64,000 nt of DNA from an uncultured Coriobacteriales bacterium (GTDB lineage Bacteria; Actinomycetota; Coriobacteriia; Coriobacteriales; UMGS124): NCBI GenBank assembly GCA_934636245.1, contig CAKUAI010000014.1, positions 51,036 to 115,035 of the forward strand. The letters are read 5' to 3'. The position numbers were made by a program, and so were the translations under genes. Below, in pieces: positions 17,329-25,929 of this stretch. The notes under the pieces were generated by a model. That model had not been told where the DNA came from. It ran no database searches and saw only the letters and a program-made list of their open reading frames with translations. How positions within the stretch are numbered: position 1 is the first letter of the stretch; the number at the start of each line of letters is the position of its first letter.

Positions 17329-18864
17329 ATGGCCGACACAGCTGAACACATCGCATGCGTCAAGCCCATGGGCTCGAAGGCGCTTGCCGCGTTGTCCGGC
17401 GTCGGCATCGGCTCGGCCCTGTCGCTTGCGCTGTGCATGACCCGCCGACTTGATTCCAGCCTCGGCTCCATCGGCATCGCCGAGTCCACGGCCGCCGTCT
17501 ACGGATTTCTCGCAGGCATGGCGATCGCATGCGGTGTCGTCCTCGCCTTGCACGCTCGTACCGCAAGCAAAAGAAGCAGCGGCATTCTGCTGGCAAGACA
17601 CGGACGCGGCCTCGCTTGCCTGCTGTGCCTCATATGCCTTATGGCGCTGCTGGGACTTTTTGCAGCACCGGCCCTCCTCGCTTCTGTCTGCTCTGCCCTG
17701 CTGGGCGCATGCACGGCCTTGTCGGGCATCTGGTGGTTTTCCCGCGCCAGTGTGCTTGGCATCAACCAGCTGATACATGCAAGCTGCCTGGCAGTTGCGC
17801 TCGCAGGCCTTACCCAAGCATTATTCAAAACCGTGCCGTCTGCAGGATCGTACGCCCTCATGGCATGTCTCTGCCTTTTTGAAACCCTGGGGCTTGCCAT
17901 TCAGGCAAATCAAATCTCTCAGAACGCGGATTACCCGAAATCAACTATCAATCGCATGGACCTGGCCGAAGCAATGGGAGGCTTCAAAGCACAAGCGTTG
18001 CTCGAAGACAGCAGCAGGCCCGCGCGAGTGCGTGACATCCTCGCACTGTCGTGGATTGCCGTGGCATCGCTGGCCTTCAGCGGCTTTATCACCGGGCTCA
18101 CCTGGGACCCCCTGCTCTCGGACGAAACCAACTGGCGCGTGGCATTCGTTGAGGTCGTCGGGGTCGTCGCCGGTGCCTTGCTCGCCTGCATCATCCTGCT
18201 TCTTGGCTCAAAAACTGGCGAAATACGCCGCTTGCACCTGCTTGTAGGGGCAGCGCTGCCCATGGCGATCGCCCTGCTCATCATTGTTCCCGTGGTCAAG
18301 CTCATGGTTCAAGGGCCTGCCGTTGCCATTGTGTCCACCATTTTGTCGGCATTGTCCTTTGCACTCATCAGCGCCATTGCTTTCATCGAGATTTGCTGTC
18401 TCGCTCATACCTTTGACGCAGATGCCTCTCGCTGCGGGGCGGCGACCCTTCTCATTGCCAGCTGCTGCGCGGCCCTGGGCATGACCCTCATTAACGTGGT
18501 TGGCACCGGCGGGCGCATGCTGTGCTTCCTGCTCGAAGCGGCATTTTTCACCGCAATCGCCATCTCCTATGCCCTCATGGCGCATACGGGGTCGACACAA
18601 ACAACCGCCGAGAACAACGTTGGCGGCGAAGTGGGCGCCGAGACAGATCTCGCGCAGCGCTGCGGCTCCCTCGCCCAGCAAAAGGGCCTCTCCCCACGCG
18701 AGACCGATGTCCTGCTTCTCTTGGCACGCGGCTACGGCTCGACTCACATCGCCAATGAGCTGGGCATTTCCGAGAACACCGTGCGCACCCACGTGCGTCA
18801 CATCTACGAGAAACTCGGCGTCGGCGGCCGCGAAGCCCTCATCGCCCTCGTCGACTCGCTGTAG
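17329..18864 (+). CDS. Membrane LuxR-type regulator 3
   Basis: This 511-residue protein has a strongly hydrophobic, multi-spanning N-terminal ~430 residues and a C-terminal LuxR helix-turn-helix (LSPRETDVLLLLARGYG, then GISENTVRTHVRHIYEKLG). The ATG at 17329 (MADTAEH) follows AAGGGAAGG; earlier in-frame codons lie in the divergent promoter region. It is divergent from reductase 3 and convergent with the LysR gene 24 bp downstream. Control of reductase 3 is inferred from position. Confidence 0.88.
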   Translation: MADTAEHIACVKPMGSKALAALSGVGIGSALSLALCMTRRLDSSLGSIGIAESTAAVYGFLAGMAIACGVVLALHARTASKRSSGILLARHGRGLACLLCLICLMALLGLFAAPALLASVCSALLGACTALSGIWWFSRASVLGINQLIHASCLAVALAGLTQALFKTVPSAGSYALMACLCLFETLGLAIQANQISQNADYPKSTINRMDLAEAMGGFKAQALLEDSSRPARVRDILALSWIAVASLAFSGFITGLTWDPLLSDETNWRVAFVEVVGVVAGALLACIILLLGSKTGEIRRLHLLVGAALPMAIALLIIVPVVKLMVQGPAVAIVSTILSALSFALISAIAFIEICCLAHTFDADASRCGAATLLIASCCAALGMTLINVVGTGGRMLCFLLEAAFFTAIAISYALMAHTGSTQTTAENNVGGEVGAETDLAQRCGSLAQQKGLSPRETDVLLLLARGYGSTHIANELGISENTVRTHVRHIYEKLGVGGREALIALVDSL

Positions 18865-18888
18865 GAAGCCGAGCAACAAGCAGCAGAC

Positions 18889-19794
18889 CTACACCGGGTC
18901 ACTCGGAAGGCGCTTGGCGTATGACACACACCAGTTCCAAAAAGCCTGCTCGGCGTTGTCCAGTGCATGAGTTCGAAGCCTCTCGATGCCAAAACCCCAG
19001 CTCAGTTCGGCCAGAGGAACCGCCACTACTGAATCATCGTGGGCGAACACCGATAGGTTCACATGGTGGCGGGCGGTGAATCCCACCCCACGACCGCGGG
19101 CGGCGAACTCATAGAGCTGGAATATCTCGCTCATCTCGAAAATATGGCCCAGACCAAGCGAGCGTTCCTCGTTGAGCCGGCGAAGGGCATCGAAGCACTT
19201 GAACCCCTCGCCAGGCAGGGCAAGGTCGTAGCCTCGCAAATCCTCCAAAACGAGCGACTCCTTGCGAGCAAGCTGATCGTCAGCGTTCACCCAAAAATAT
19301 AGGGGGCATTTGTAGAGCGGAGCCGACACAAACTCTGGCAAACATGGCAGCACCGCAAGGGCCAGGTCATAGTCACCATGCGCAAGTCCCTCGTCACAGA
19401 GGGTGTCATTCGTCTCCCAATACGAAACGCGAACATCGGGACGCATGGCGCGGAACCCGTCGAGAAAATCTGGCCCAAGCGCCCCCATCACGCCAAGCGA
19501 ACATCCCAGGCGAAGCTCATGGAGCTCCTGGCCGCGTATGCGGTCGAAAGCCTCCCGCATAAGACGCAGATTGCTGCTCGTGACTTCGGTGAACTCGTAC
19601 AGCTCCTGGGCATAAGGCGTCGGCTGCGGCATTCCGTTGGAGTCAGGCTCAAAAAGGGTGACACCAAGCTCCTTTTCCAGGGCCCTGATCGCCTTGGTAA
19701 GCCCCTGCGGCGAAACAGGCACCATTCGCGCCGCCGCCGAATAGTTGCGCTCCTGATAGGTCAGCTCAAAGTACTTTAGTTGCTCGCTGTTCAC
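18889..19794 (-). CDS. LysR-family transcriptional regulator
   Basis: This 301-residue protein has an N-terminal winged helix (residues 1-60: QLKYFELTYQERNYSAAARM, then VSPQGLTKAIRALEKELG) and a substrate-binding co-inducer domain (about 90-295). The start is a GTG at 19794 near a G-rich site. It is transcribed divergently from reductase 4 with a 265-bp spacer holding a TTGC-N8-GCAA palindrome, the standard LysR arrangement in which the regulator activates the neighbour and represses itself. The co-inducer is presumably the reductase substrate (inference). Confidence 0.9.
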   Translation of the reverse strand: MNSEQLKYFELTYQERNYSAAARMVPVSPQGLTKAIRALEKELGVTLFEPDSNGMPQPTPYAQELYEFTEVTSSNLRLMREAFDRIRGQELHELRLGCSLGVMGALGPDFLDGFRAMRPDVRVSYWETNDTLCDEGLAHGDYDLALAVLPCLPEFVSAPLYKCPLYFWVNADDQLARKESLVLEDLRGYDLALPGEGFKCFDALRRLNEERSLGLGHIFEMSEIFQLYEFAARGRGVGFTARHHVNLSVFAHDDSVVAVPLAELSWGFGIERLRTHALDNAEQAFWNWCVSYAKRLPSDPV

Positions 19795-19843
19795 CTGTGC
19801 CCCCGTTTGGCCCCATCAAACCGCACTCGAACATTCCCTAACG

Positions 19844-19859
19844 TTGCAGAGCTACGCAA
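19844..19859. promoter_or_regulatory. Candidate LysR operator
   Basis: TTGC-N8-GCAA lies between the divergent LysR and reductase 4 genes, 50 bases from the LysR start, a usual place for a LysR recognition site. Confidence 0.4.
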
Positions 19860-20059
19860 ATATACTGCCACAAATCGCAACGCGCGAGGTACAACTTGCA
19901 GTTCGGGGGGTTCACTTCTGGCTGGGTCCAGCCGTCTTGAAAGGACGGGGCCGCAGGCCCTATTCTGCCCAGCGAAGACGCCGGATGGCGCCTGCAAGGG
20001 GAGCTGGGCACTCCAGAGGCACACGTCTCGAAGCGCCCCCATGAGTGAAAGGTGCATGT

Positions 20060-21646
20060 ATGTCCAACGCAATGTCTCGTCGTTCGTTCGTCACTGCCAC
20101 CGCCGGTGTCGCCGCCGCTGGCCTTGCCGCCGCAGGCCTCTCCACCGAGCCTGCCCAGGCCAAGGTCATCGCCGAGTCGAGCAGCGTGTGGGATCTCGAG
20201 GAGGTCGGCGATCCCACCGAGACCCTGACCTGCGACATCGCCATTTGCGGCGCAGGTGGCGCTGGCATGTCGTGCGCCTGCCAGGCCAAGCAGCTCGGCC
20301 TTGAGCCCATCGTGCTCGAGAAGTTCAGCTTCACGGGCGGCTCGTTCGTCGGCGTCGAGGGTTCCTTCGGCGTTCAGACCCACTGGACCGAGGAAGCCGG
20401 CGAGACTCAGACCGTGGCCGAGGCCATCAACAACTGCATGGATTACCATCACTGGGTGCCCAACCACGACCTTTACAAGAAGTTCTTCGGTACCACGGGC
20501 GAGACCGTCGAGTGGCTTGAGGACCTTGGCGTGGAGTTCGACCACGTGCAGCAGTACGGCGACCACAAGGCTTGGCACATCTTCAAGCGCAATCTCGACA
20601 AGGGCCCAGGCGTGAGCTTCATGGAGTCCCTGGCCAAGGCTGCCGAGAACCTCGGCGTGCAGGTCGAGCTTGAGTGCCCCGCAAAGCAGCTGGTCATGGA
20701 GGACGGCAAGGTTGCAGGTGTGCTCGCCGTGCGCGCCGACGGCACCGTCGTCAACGTCGAGGCCCCCACTGTCGTTCTCGCCACGGGCGGCTATGCAAAC
20801 AACCTGGACTTCCTGTACGCCGTCTCCGAGACCCACAACGAGCTGCTTGCTCCTCAGGGCATGACCGGCCGCGACGCCGACGGCATCAAGATGGCCCGCG
20901 CGGCAGGTGCCGACATGGCCGAGGGCCTGGGCACCGTCATGTGGTGCGGCCCCGTCATGGTGGGCTCCACGTGGGCCCAGCCCGACTACATCGCCTCTAC
21001 GCAGCCCGTTCTCTGGATCAACGAGAAGTGCGAGCGCTTCGTCAACGAGGACAAGTGGGAGAACGACTTCGCCCGCGTCGGCATCGCGCAGCGCAACCAG
21101 AACAAGACGTATGCCGTCTTCTGCAAGGGCGACCTCGATGCTTGGGAGAACGAGGGCGTCTACAGCACCTGCTTCAGCTTCGTTGCCGCCGGCGAACCCA
21201 TGGCCGGGTTCACTGAGGCCGTCGAGGCCCTCGACTCCGTTCACAAGGCGGACACCATCGAGGAGCTTGCCGAGGCCGTCGAGCTCGATCCCGAGGCCCT
21301 GAAGGCCGTCGTCGACCAGTACAACAGCTACTGTGCCGCAGGCGAGGACCCCGACTTCAACAAGGCCCCCGAGAAGATGCACGCCATCGAGGAGGGCCCG
21401 TTCTACATCGCCGAGATTGCCGACGGCTACTACTGCACCGTGGGCGGTGCGAAGATTGACACCGATTGCGAGGTCATCAACACCGAGGGCGAGGTCATTC
21501 CTGGCCTCTATGCCACCGGTTGCGACGCGGGCGGCCTGTACGGCGACGCCTACGACGTGAACAAGGCCCCGGGCTCGCAGTCGAGCTGGGCCTGCAACTC
21601 CGGCCGCTTCGCCGCTCAGGCCGCAGCCAAGTACCTGGGCAAGTAA
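20060..21646 (+). CDS. Tat-exported FAD-dependent reductase 4
   Basis: This 528-residue secreted flavoprotein has a Tat signal at 1-34 (MSRRSF, ending in PAQA). The Rossmann motif is GAGGAG at 64-69, and the closing FAD segment is VIPGLYATGCDAGGLYGDAYD. That ending is close to reductase 1 (AGGSDAGGLFGPYYD), so reductases 1 and 4 look more alike than either does to 2, 3, 5 or 6. The start at 20060 follows AAAGG; a GTG at 20045 would only add five residues. It is a single gene next to the LysR regulator. There is no fused heme or FMN domain, so the electron donor must be separate. Confidence 0.9.
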   Translation: MSNAMSRRSFVTATAGVAAAGLAAAGLSTEPAQAKVIAESSSVWDLEEVGDPTETLTCDIAICGAGGAGMSCACQAKQLGLEPIVLEKFSFTGGSFVGVEGSFGVQTHWTEEAGETQTVAEAINNCMDYHHWVPNHDLYKKFFGTTGETVEWLEDLGVEFDHVQQYGDHKAWHIFKRNLDKGPGVSFMESLAKAAENLGVQVELECPAKQLVMEDGKVAGVLAVRADGTVVNVEAPTVVLATGGYANNLDFLYAVSETHNELLAPQGMTGRDADGIKMARAAGADMAEGLGTVMWCGPVMVGSTWAQPDYIASTQPVLWINEKCERFVNEDKWENDFARVGIAQRNQNKTYAVFCKGDLDAWENEGVYSTCFSFVAAGEPMAGFTEAVEALDSVHKADTIEELAEAVELDPEALKAVVDQYNSYCAAGEDPDFNKAPEKMHAIEEGPFYIAEIADGYYCTVGGAKIDTDCEVINTEGEVIPGLYATGCDAGGLYGDAYDVNKAPGSQSSWACNSGRFAAQAAAKYLGK

Positions 21647-21700
21647 GGCCGCGCGTTGTTCTAGCCTGATTCGGCCTGATTCAGCTCGACATTCCCCAAG

Positions 21701-21899
21701 GGCGCCGCCGTAGCCACTCGTGGGCACGGCGGCGCTCTGCGTTTTGGGAGCAAGTTGGGAGCGCGGCGGGGCCGCGAGCAGGCCGCGGGGCTCAGGCGCT
21801 CGCGTAACAACATACATTTCAGGAAAACGAAAATCGCGCCAACTGGGGTTTTGTAGATTTAACATACATCTCAACAGTTGAGATGTATGTTAAATCTAC
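21701..21899. repeat. Palindromic dispersed repeat, copy 1
   Basis: This ~200-bp element has two parts. A GC-rich part (from 21701) has a GCCGCC/GGCGGC hairpin and the string GCGTTTTGGG. An AT-rich part begins AACATACATTTC (21809) and ends in a perfect inverted repeat with 23-bp arms and a 1-bp spacer (21853-21899). The same organisation recurs at 24953-25209 and 26914-27108. On the minus strand each copy opens a short frame beginning M(K/R)CML, but coding is doubtful. Confidence 0.8.
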
Positions 21900-21933
21900 T
21901 GACAGACACGCGCAGCCCCATCCCATACCCTCT

Positions 21934-22065
21934 TTACAGCTCGCTGGTCTCGAAAAGCGTCCTCACTTCACGCGGGCTCTCGCACACGCGTGTAGCCAGG
22001 GCGCGAATCTCGGGCGTGGGCTGACACTGGCCGGGAACCATCGCAGCCACGAAGCCGCCCGCCGT
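21934..22065 (-). pseudogene. Truncated copy of the HAD phosphatase 3' end
   Basis: Minus-strand translation gives about 43 residues ending in RALATRVCES, a short variable stretch and LFETSEL-stop. This aligns without gaps to the last residues of the intact HAD gene at 27148-27801 (RALATRVCES, then LFEASEL). The rest of the gene is missing upstream of about 22065. Like the intact gene, it lies just beyond a copy of the palindromic repeat, so repeat and gene end were copied or moved together. Confidence 0.85.
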
Positions 22066-22162
22066 ACCAGACCCAATTCACCGACCACGCCGGGCCTAAG
22101 TCACCCACTGCACCAGCACTAATCCGCCGGCCACGTAGGGCCCAATCCGCCAGCCGAGCTCC

Positions 22163-23041
22163 TCACGCCAGCGCATCGCGCTCCAGCTTGGCCAGCATGC
22201 GCTTTGCTCGCCAACTGACTGCACGCACGGGCAGGTGAACGCGCGTATAGAACACGCCCTTGATGGGCAAAGCATGGGAGGTGTACGCATCTCCTGCCTG
22301 CTCAAACCCATATTCGTCCATAAACGCCCGCAATTTTTTGCGCGTGCTACCGTCCCTGTCAAAACCAGGGATTTTATCCGCATCGGCCGCGTAAGCGATT
22401 TCCACGCAAGGACAACCTCCCACCTGAACCGGCGGCCGGCTCGCAAGTGATAGCTGCGGCAACAAGGGCGCATCGCATGCGTATACAATCCGTCCCCATT
22501 TCGGCAAGTCAAGACAATCCGAGAAAAAATCCCCCTCGATAATTGAGCCAAACGTTGCTATCGGCATACTCCGGATGAGTACATCCTGTGCTGGATCAGG
22601 CACATGGTTGTCATAACCAGTCTCGCATTCATCGAAATAGACAAGGGCCGGGCGACCGACGGAAAGGCGAGGCATAGGCCCCCGATGTATATCGTCGCAG
22701 ATAGCTTTAAGCGTCTCCAGGGAGTCTTGAACCGCAGCATGCCATGCCTGCTGGCGCATATTTTGCTCCGAAAGTCTGCCAACGAACTCCGAAGCGTCCT
22801 CGGTCTTTTCCATGACAACCTGGGCGTCAGCCACTTCAAAACCTGCATTTTTTAGCATGTTAAGCTGAGCGACGCTAAAAACGTCGTCATTCGTGTACAC
22901 GCGATAGTTTGAATCAGGGTCACGCACGGGCGAGATAACGCCGATTTGCTCGTAATAGCGCAGCGTATTGCGAGAAATGCCCAGAACGCTCAGCAGCGTC
23001 TTGATGGTATAGGTCTTGCCCCGTGCGCTTTCGGTCGTCAT
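22163..23041 (-). CDS. MerR-family transcriptional regulator
   Basis: This 292-residue protein has an N-terminal MerR winged helix (YTIKTLLSVLGISRNTLRYY, then EQIGVISPVRDPDSNYRVY), a short coiled coil at about 75-115 and a C-terminal ~170-residue effector domain resembling GyrI/BltR-type ligand pockets. The ATG at 23041 has GGGGG upstream. It lies directly downstream of reductase 5 on the same strand, separated by a terminator-like hairpin. It is therefore not divergent like the other regulators, and its target is less certain. Confidence 0.88.
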   Translation of the reverse strand: MTTESARGKTYTIKTLLSVLGISRNTLRYYEQIGVISPVRDPDSNYRVYTNDDVFSVAQLNMLKNAGFEVADAQVVMEKTEDASEFVGRLSEQNMRQQAWHAAVQDSLETLKAICDDIHRGPMPRLSVGRPALVYFDECETGYDNHVPDPAQDVLIRSMPIATFGSIIEGDFFSDCLDLPKWGRIVYACDAPLLPQLSLASRPPVQVGGCPCVEIAYAADADKIPGFDRDGSTRKKLRAFMDEYGFEQAGDAYTSHALPIKGVFYTRVHLPVRAVSWRAKRMLAKLERDALA

Positions 23042-23096
23042 ATCATGCCCCCGTTTGCCGGCCCCGTACCGAACAATCGAGTGGATGATACCAAAA

Positions 23097-23124
23097 GGGG
23101 CTGCCGTTCAATCCCGGCAGCCCC
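23097..23124 (-). terminator. Terminator after reductase 5
   Basis: A 10-bp stem GGGGCTGCCG/CGGCAGCCCC with an 8-nt loop is followed on the minus strand by TTTTGG, between reductase 5 and the MerR gene. Leaky read-through could express the regulator. Confidence 0.75.
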
Positions 23125-23146
23125 CATGGATCAATCTAGTTAATGC

Positions 23147-24730
23147 CTACTCGACACCCATTGCCGCGTTCTCGCCAGCAATTTTGCCGAACACAAGGCA
23201 CTCGGCAACGTTTCCGCCGCCCTGATAGTAGAAAGCGTTCACGCCGCCGCACTCGCCGGCGCTGAACAGGCCCTTGATGGGCTCGCCGTTGGTGTCCATA
23301 ACCTGGGCCTTGGCGTTGCGGCGCGGGCCACCCTGGGTGTTCAGCACGCTGGGCTGCAGAGGCAGTGCGTACAGCGTGCCTTCAAATGCCCTCATCGACT
23401 CCGGCGCGCGGTTGAACTCGATGTCCTCGCCGTTCTCCGCGTAGCCGTTGAAACGCTCAATCGTCTTGGTAAGCGTCTCGGGATCGGCGTCGATGATTCC
23501 AGCCAGCTCGACGGCATCAGCTGCACTTACAAGCTTCTCATCAACATTGATCGGCATGTGGCCGTTCTCTTCAAGAATGGCCTTCTGAGCCTCGTCAAAA
23601 ACAGCCCAGGGGCGATAGCTCGCGTTGGGGATACGCCACAGACCATGGCTGAACAGGTGACCGTGACGGTCAATCTGATCCTCGCGCAGGAAGCGGGAGC
23701 CATCCTCGGCGACGCAAATCATTGCGCCCTTCACCGACGGCTTGAAGCGCGCGGAGAGCATCAGGATGGCCCGGTCACCGTCCTCAACCTCGAACTGGTT
23801 GCCGCCGAACATGCCCAGGCTCTCGTAGTTGTGCATGTGCCAGAGGTCAGCGCCGACCTCCTGCGCCATGCGAATGCCGTCGCCGTTGTTGTGCAGGCCA
23901 CCCAGAGGAGCCAGGCGTGCGCAGCCGAGGTAATCCTGAATCATCTGCTGGTTGCACTCAAAGCCGCCGCACGAAAGAACGACACCCTTGGCACCGATGC
24001 GCAGCTCCTTGCCCTCATGCTCGACCACGACACCGATGACAGCCTTGGACTCGGGGTCCTGGATGAGATGCGTCGCCGGGGACTCAAGCCACACCGTGAT
24101 GGCGTCCATAGCCTGGACGGTCTCCTGAACAACCGGATAGAACGCACCGTCGAAATACGCAGGATGCATCGTGACGGCATCAACCGTGGAAGAGCCCTCA
24201 ACCTCGGGGTACTCGGGGCAGATTGCACCAAAGGAGCGCTTGATCTTCTGGGCATCGGTCTCGTCGTTTCCGCCCGTACCAGCCTCACCCTCAGCCGTCG
24301 CGGCAAACTCGCTCCAGATGCACGGATCTTCGACGCCCATACGCTTGAAGATATCGGGCACGCCCATGATGCCGTCAACGTACGTGTCGAGCACGTCGGA
24401 GTCCTGGTTCATCTTCCAACCAAGGCCCTCATAGTAGTTGCGAAGCTCGTCGCGATCCTGGCCGTACACGACAATCTGCGCGCAGAAACGGGAGTTGCCG
24501 CCCTCCTGACCCTCGGGTGCAACGTCAACGAGCAGGACCTTCTCGGCACCGGCATCGGCTGCGGAGATGGCAGCCATACCACCGGCGAAACCATAGCCCA
24601 CGACGACGACATCGTAATTGTCGTCAAACTCGGCGGCTGCGTCATCGGCGAATGCGACGGAGGCCATACCACTTGCTGCGATAGCGGCACCGGCACCAGT
24701 GATGAAATTCCTACGCGAGATGGTCTTCAT
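23147..24730 (-). CDS. Tat-exported FAD-dependent reductase 5
   Basis: This 527-residue secreted flavoprotein has a Tat signal at 1-29 (SRRNFI). The Rossmann motif is GYGFAG at 45-50. The C-terminal segment GGPRRNAKAQV and GLFSAGECGGVNAFYYQGG resembles the ketosteroid-dehydrogenase/fumarate-reductase branch more than reductases 1-4. The start at 24730 follows GGGGAG. It sits upstream of the MerR gene, with two inverted repeats in its promoter region. It has no fused cofactor domain. The substrate is unknown; a bulky or ring-containing acceptor is possible but is only inference. Confidence 0.9.
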   Translation of the reverse strand: MKTISRRNFITGAGAAIAASGMASVAFADDAAAEFDDNYDVVVVGYGFAGGMAAISAADAGAEKVLLVDVAPEGQEGGNSRFCAQIVVYGQDRDELRNYYEGLGWKMNQDSDVLDTYVDGIMGVPDIFKRMGVEDPCIWSEFAATAEGEAGTGGNDETDAQKIKRSFGAICPEYPEVEGSSTVDAVTMHPAYFDGAFYPVVQETVQAMDAITVWLESPATHLIQDPESKAVIGVVVEHEGKELRIGAKGVVLSCGGFECNQQMIQDYLGCARLAPLGGLHNNGDGIRMAQEVGADLWHMHNYESLGMFGGNQFEVEDGDRAILMLSARFKPSVKGAMICVAEDGSRFLREDQIDRHGHLFSHGLWRIPNASYRPWAVFDEAQKAILEENGHMPINVDEKLVSAADAVELAGIIDADPETLTKTIERFNGYAENGEDIEFNRAPESMRAFEGTLYALPLQPSVLNTQGGPRRNAKAQVMDTNGEPIKGLFSAGECGGVNAFYYQGGGNVAECLVFGKIAGENAAMGVE

Positions 24731-24793
24731 GAAACTCCCCTTTCACTTTCATGTTCGTTTACCGACGGCCATCGCGACCATCAGGCAACCCAT

Positions 24794-24842
24794 CCGACGT
24801 CCCTTGCGTCGGTGATTCCCAATGTGACCAGGCCACAGTGGG
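24794..24842 (-). promoter_or_regulatory. Two operator-like inverted repeats upstream of reductase 5
   Basis: CCGACG-N7-CGTCGG (24794-24812) is followed by CCCAATGTG-N7-CACAGTGGG (24818-24842; 9-bp arms, one mismatch). Both lie 65-110 bp upstream of the reductase start, suited to regulator binding. The second has the size expected for a MerR dyad. Confidence 0.45.
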
Positions 24843-24952
24843 CGGGTAAAGGGCACAAAGATGACAAGAGTGGCCAGGTCCAAAGGAAGGGGCTGAGCAG
24901 GCGAAATATATTGCAAGCAATAAAGGCGGCCATTGTGGTCGAGTTGGGTGGA

Positions 24953-25209
24953 GCGCCGTCGTGGTCATCATGCGAGTACGGAGGCGCTTCCGCTCGCGTT
25001 TGGAGCGCGAGTTGGGGGCGCGGCAGGACTGCGGAGGCACTCGCGTTTGGAGCGCGAGCCGGGGGCACGTCGGGGCGAGCCGGGAGCACGTCGGAACGTC
25101 AGGGCCCTGTTGTACGTGCAATAACATACATTTCAAGAAAATGAAAATCGCGCCAACTGGGGTTTTGATGAATTAACATACATTTCAACTGTTGAAATGT
25201 ATGTTAATT
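24953..25209. repeat. Palindromic dispersed repeat, copy 2
   Basis: This is the longest copy. Its GC-rich half contains two tandem hairpins CTCGCGTTTGGAGCGCGAG (near 24992 and 25050). The AT-rich half has AACATACATTTCA (25123) and a terminal inverted repeat with 19-bp arms and a 1-bp spacer (25171-25209). It ends 13 bases from the Rrf2 stop. Confidence 0.78.
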
Positions 25210-25222
25210 GCCACCCCTGAGC

Positions 25223-25696
25223 CTAAGGCTGCACACATGTGTCTGTTTCGGCTTTGCTCGCATGCCCCTCGTCCGTCAGGCCCTCCATGACCGACACGAG
25301 GTCGGCCAACGTGCGTGACTTCAGCCGTGCCTCGAGAGCGGCTTGAGCTGCATCAAGTTCTGCGTCGAGGATGGGGTGGATTCGGCGTCCTACCGGACAC
25401 GCCGGATTTGGGTCCGCATGAAAAGAAAAGAGCGGCCCCTCAACGCTCTCCACTGCATTGAAAACGTCGAGAAGCGTAATCTCAGATGGGTCTCGCTCAA
25501 GAGACGCTCCGCCCACCCCTGCCTCAACAGCCACAATGCCCGCATCCTTAAGCTGACCGAGCACCTTGCGAATAATAACTGGGTTTACACCCACACTCGA
25601 AGCGATGAAGCTGGATGTGAGCTTGTAATCCCCCGAGAAGTTAACGATGCACAGCAAGGTATGCAGGGCGATGGTGAAACGCGAGGATATCCGCAT
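25223..25696 (-). CDS. Rrf2-family transcriptional regulator
   Basis: This 157-residue protein has a winged helix at residues 1-70 (RISSRFTIALHTLLCI, then VNPVIIRKVLGQLKDAGIV) and a dimerisation helix behind it. The three closely spaced cysteines that bind an Fe-S cluster in IscR and NsrR are absent, so it belongs to the cluster-free YwnA-like subgroup and probably senses a small molecule or thiol reagent. The start at 25696 (MRISSRF) follows AAAGG; an upstream in-frame Met would add residues before the domain. It is divergent from the SnoaL gene across a spacer with three matching operators. Confidence 0.9.
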   Translation of the reverse strand: MRISSRFTIALHTLLCIVNFSGDYKLTSSFIASSVGVNPVIIRKVLGQLKDAGIVAVEAGVGGASLERDPSEITLLDVFNAVESVEGPLFSFHADPNPACPVGRRIHPILDAELDAAQAALEARLKSRTLADLVSVMEGLTDEGHASKAETDTCVQP

Positions 25697-25757
25697 AGAG
25701 GAGCCTTTCGAGCGCAGGTGAATCGAATAGCAGCTAAACAACAGTCAGTATAGCATG

Positions 25758-25778
25758 TTGTAACAATTGACATTACAA
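25758..25778. promoter_or_regulatory. Operator 1, TTGTAA-N9-TTACAA
   Basis: This perfect 6-9-6 inverted repeat is the first of three with identical spacing. It lies just upstream of a TATACT hexamer (minus strand, 25752-25747) that would be the Rrf2 gene -10, which suggests autoregulation. Confidence 0.7.
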
Positions 25779-25813
25779 CTTGTTGCCATTATGTGATGAC
25801 CGATATATCTTCG

Positions 25814-25834
25814 CTGTAATTGTTGACGTTACAA
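25814..25834. promoter_or_regulatory. Operator 2, overlapping the -35 of the SnoaL gene
   Basis: CTGTAA-N9-TTACAA has one mismatch to the consensus. It covers the -35 hexamer TTGACG at 25823-25828, so binding here would block RNA polymerase. Confidence 0.7.
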
Positions 25835-25851
25835 CGTTGGCTTGCTTTAAT
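25823..25851 (+). promoter_or_regulatory. Promoter of the SnoaL gene
   Basis: TTGACG (25823-25828), 17 bp, then TTTAAT (25846-25851) form a good sigma-70-type promoter reading toward the gene at 25930. Confidence 0.7.
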
Positions 25852-25865
25852 TCTTTCGTCAGCTG

Positions 25866-25886
25866 TTGTAACTACATTGCTTACAA
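25866..25886. promoter_or_regulatory. Operator 3, TTGTAA-N9-TTACAA
   Basis: This perfect 6-9-6 inverted repeat lies just downstream of the predicted transcription start of the SnoaL gene. It is 52 bp from operator 2, or about five helical turns. Confidence 0.7.
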
Positions 25887-25929
25887 CAACTCTAACAACC
25901 AGCACTTGCTAAAACGAAGGAGACCAATC

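Noticed and set aside
19838..21874. 678-codon open frame on the minus strand opposite reductase 4
   Set aside because: It is the antisense shadow of a GC-rich gene: no ribosome binding site, composition typical of frame reversal, and the plus-strand protein has clear Tat and FAD motifs.
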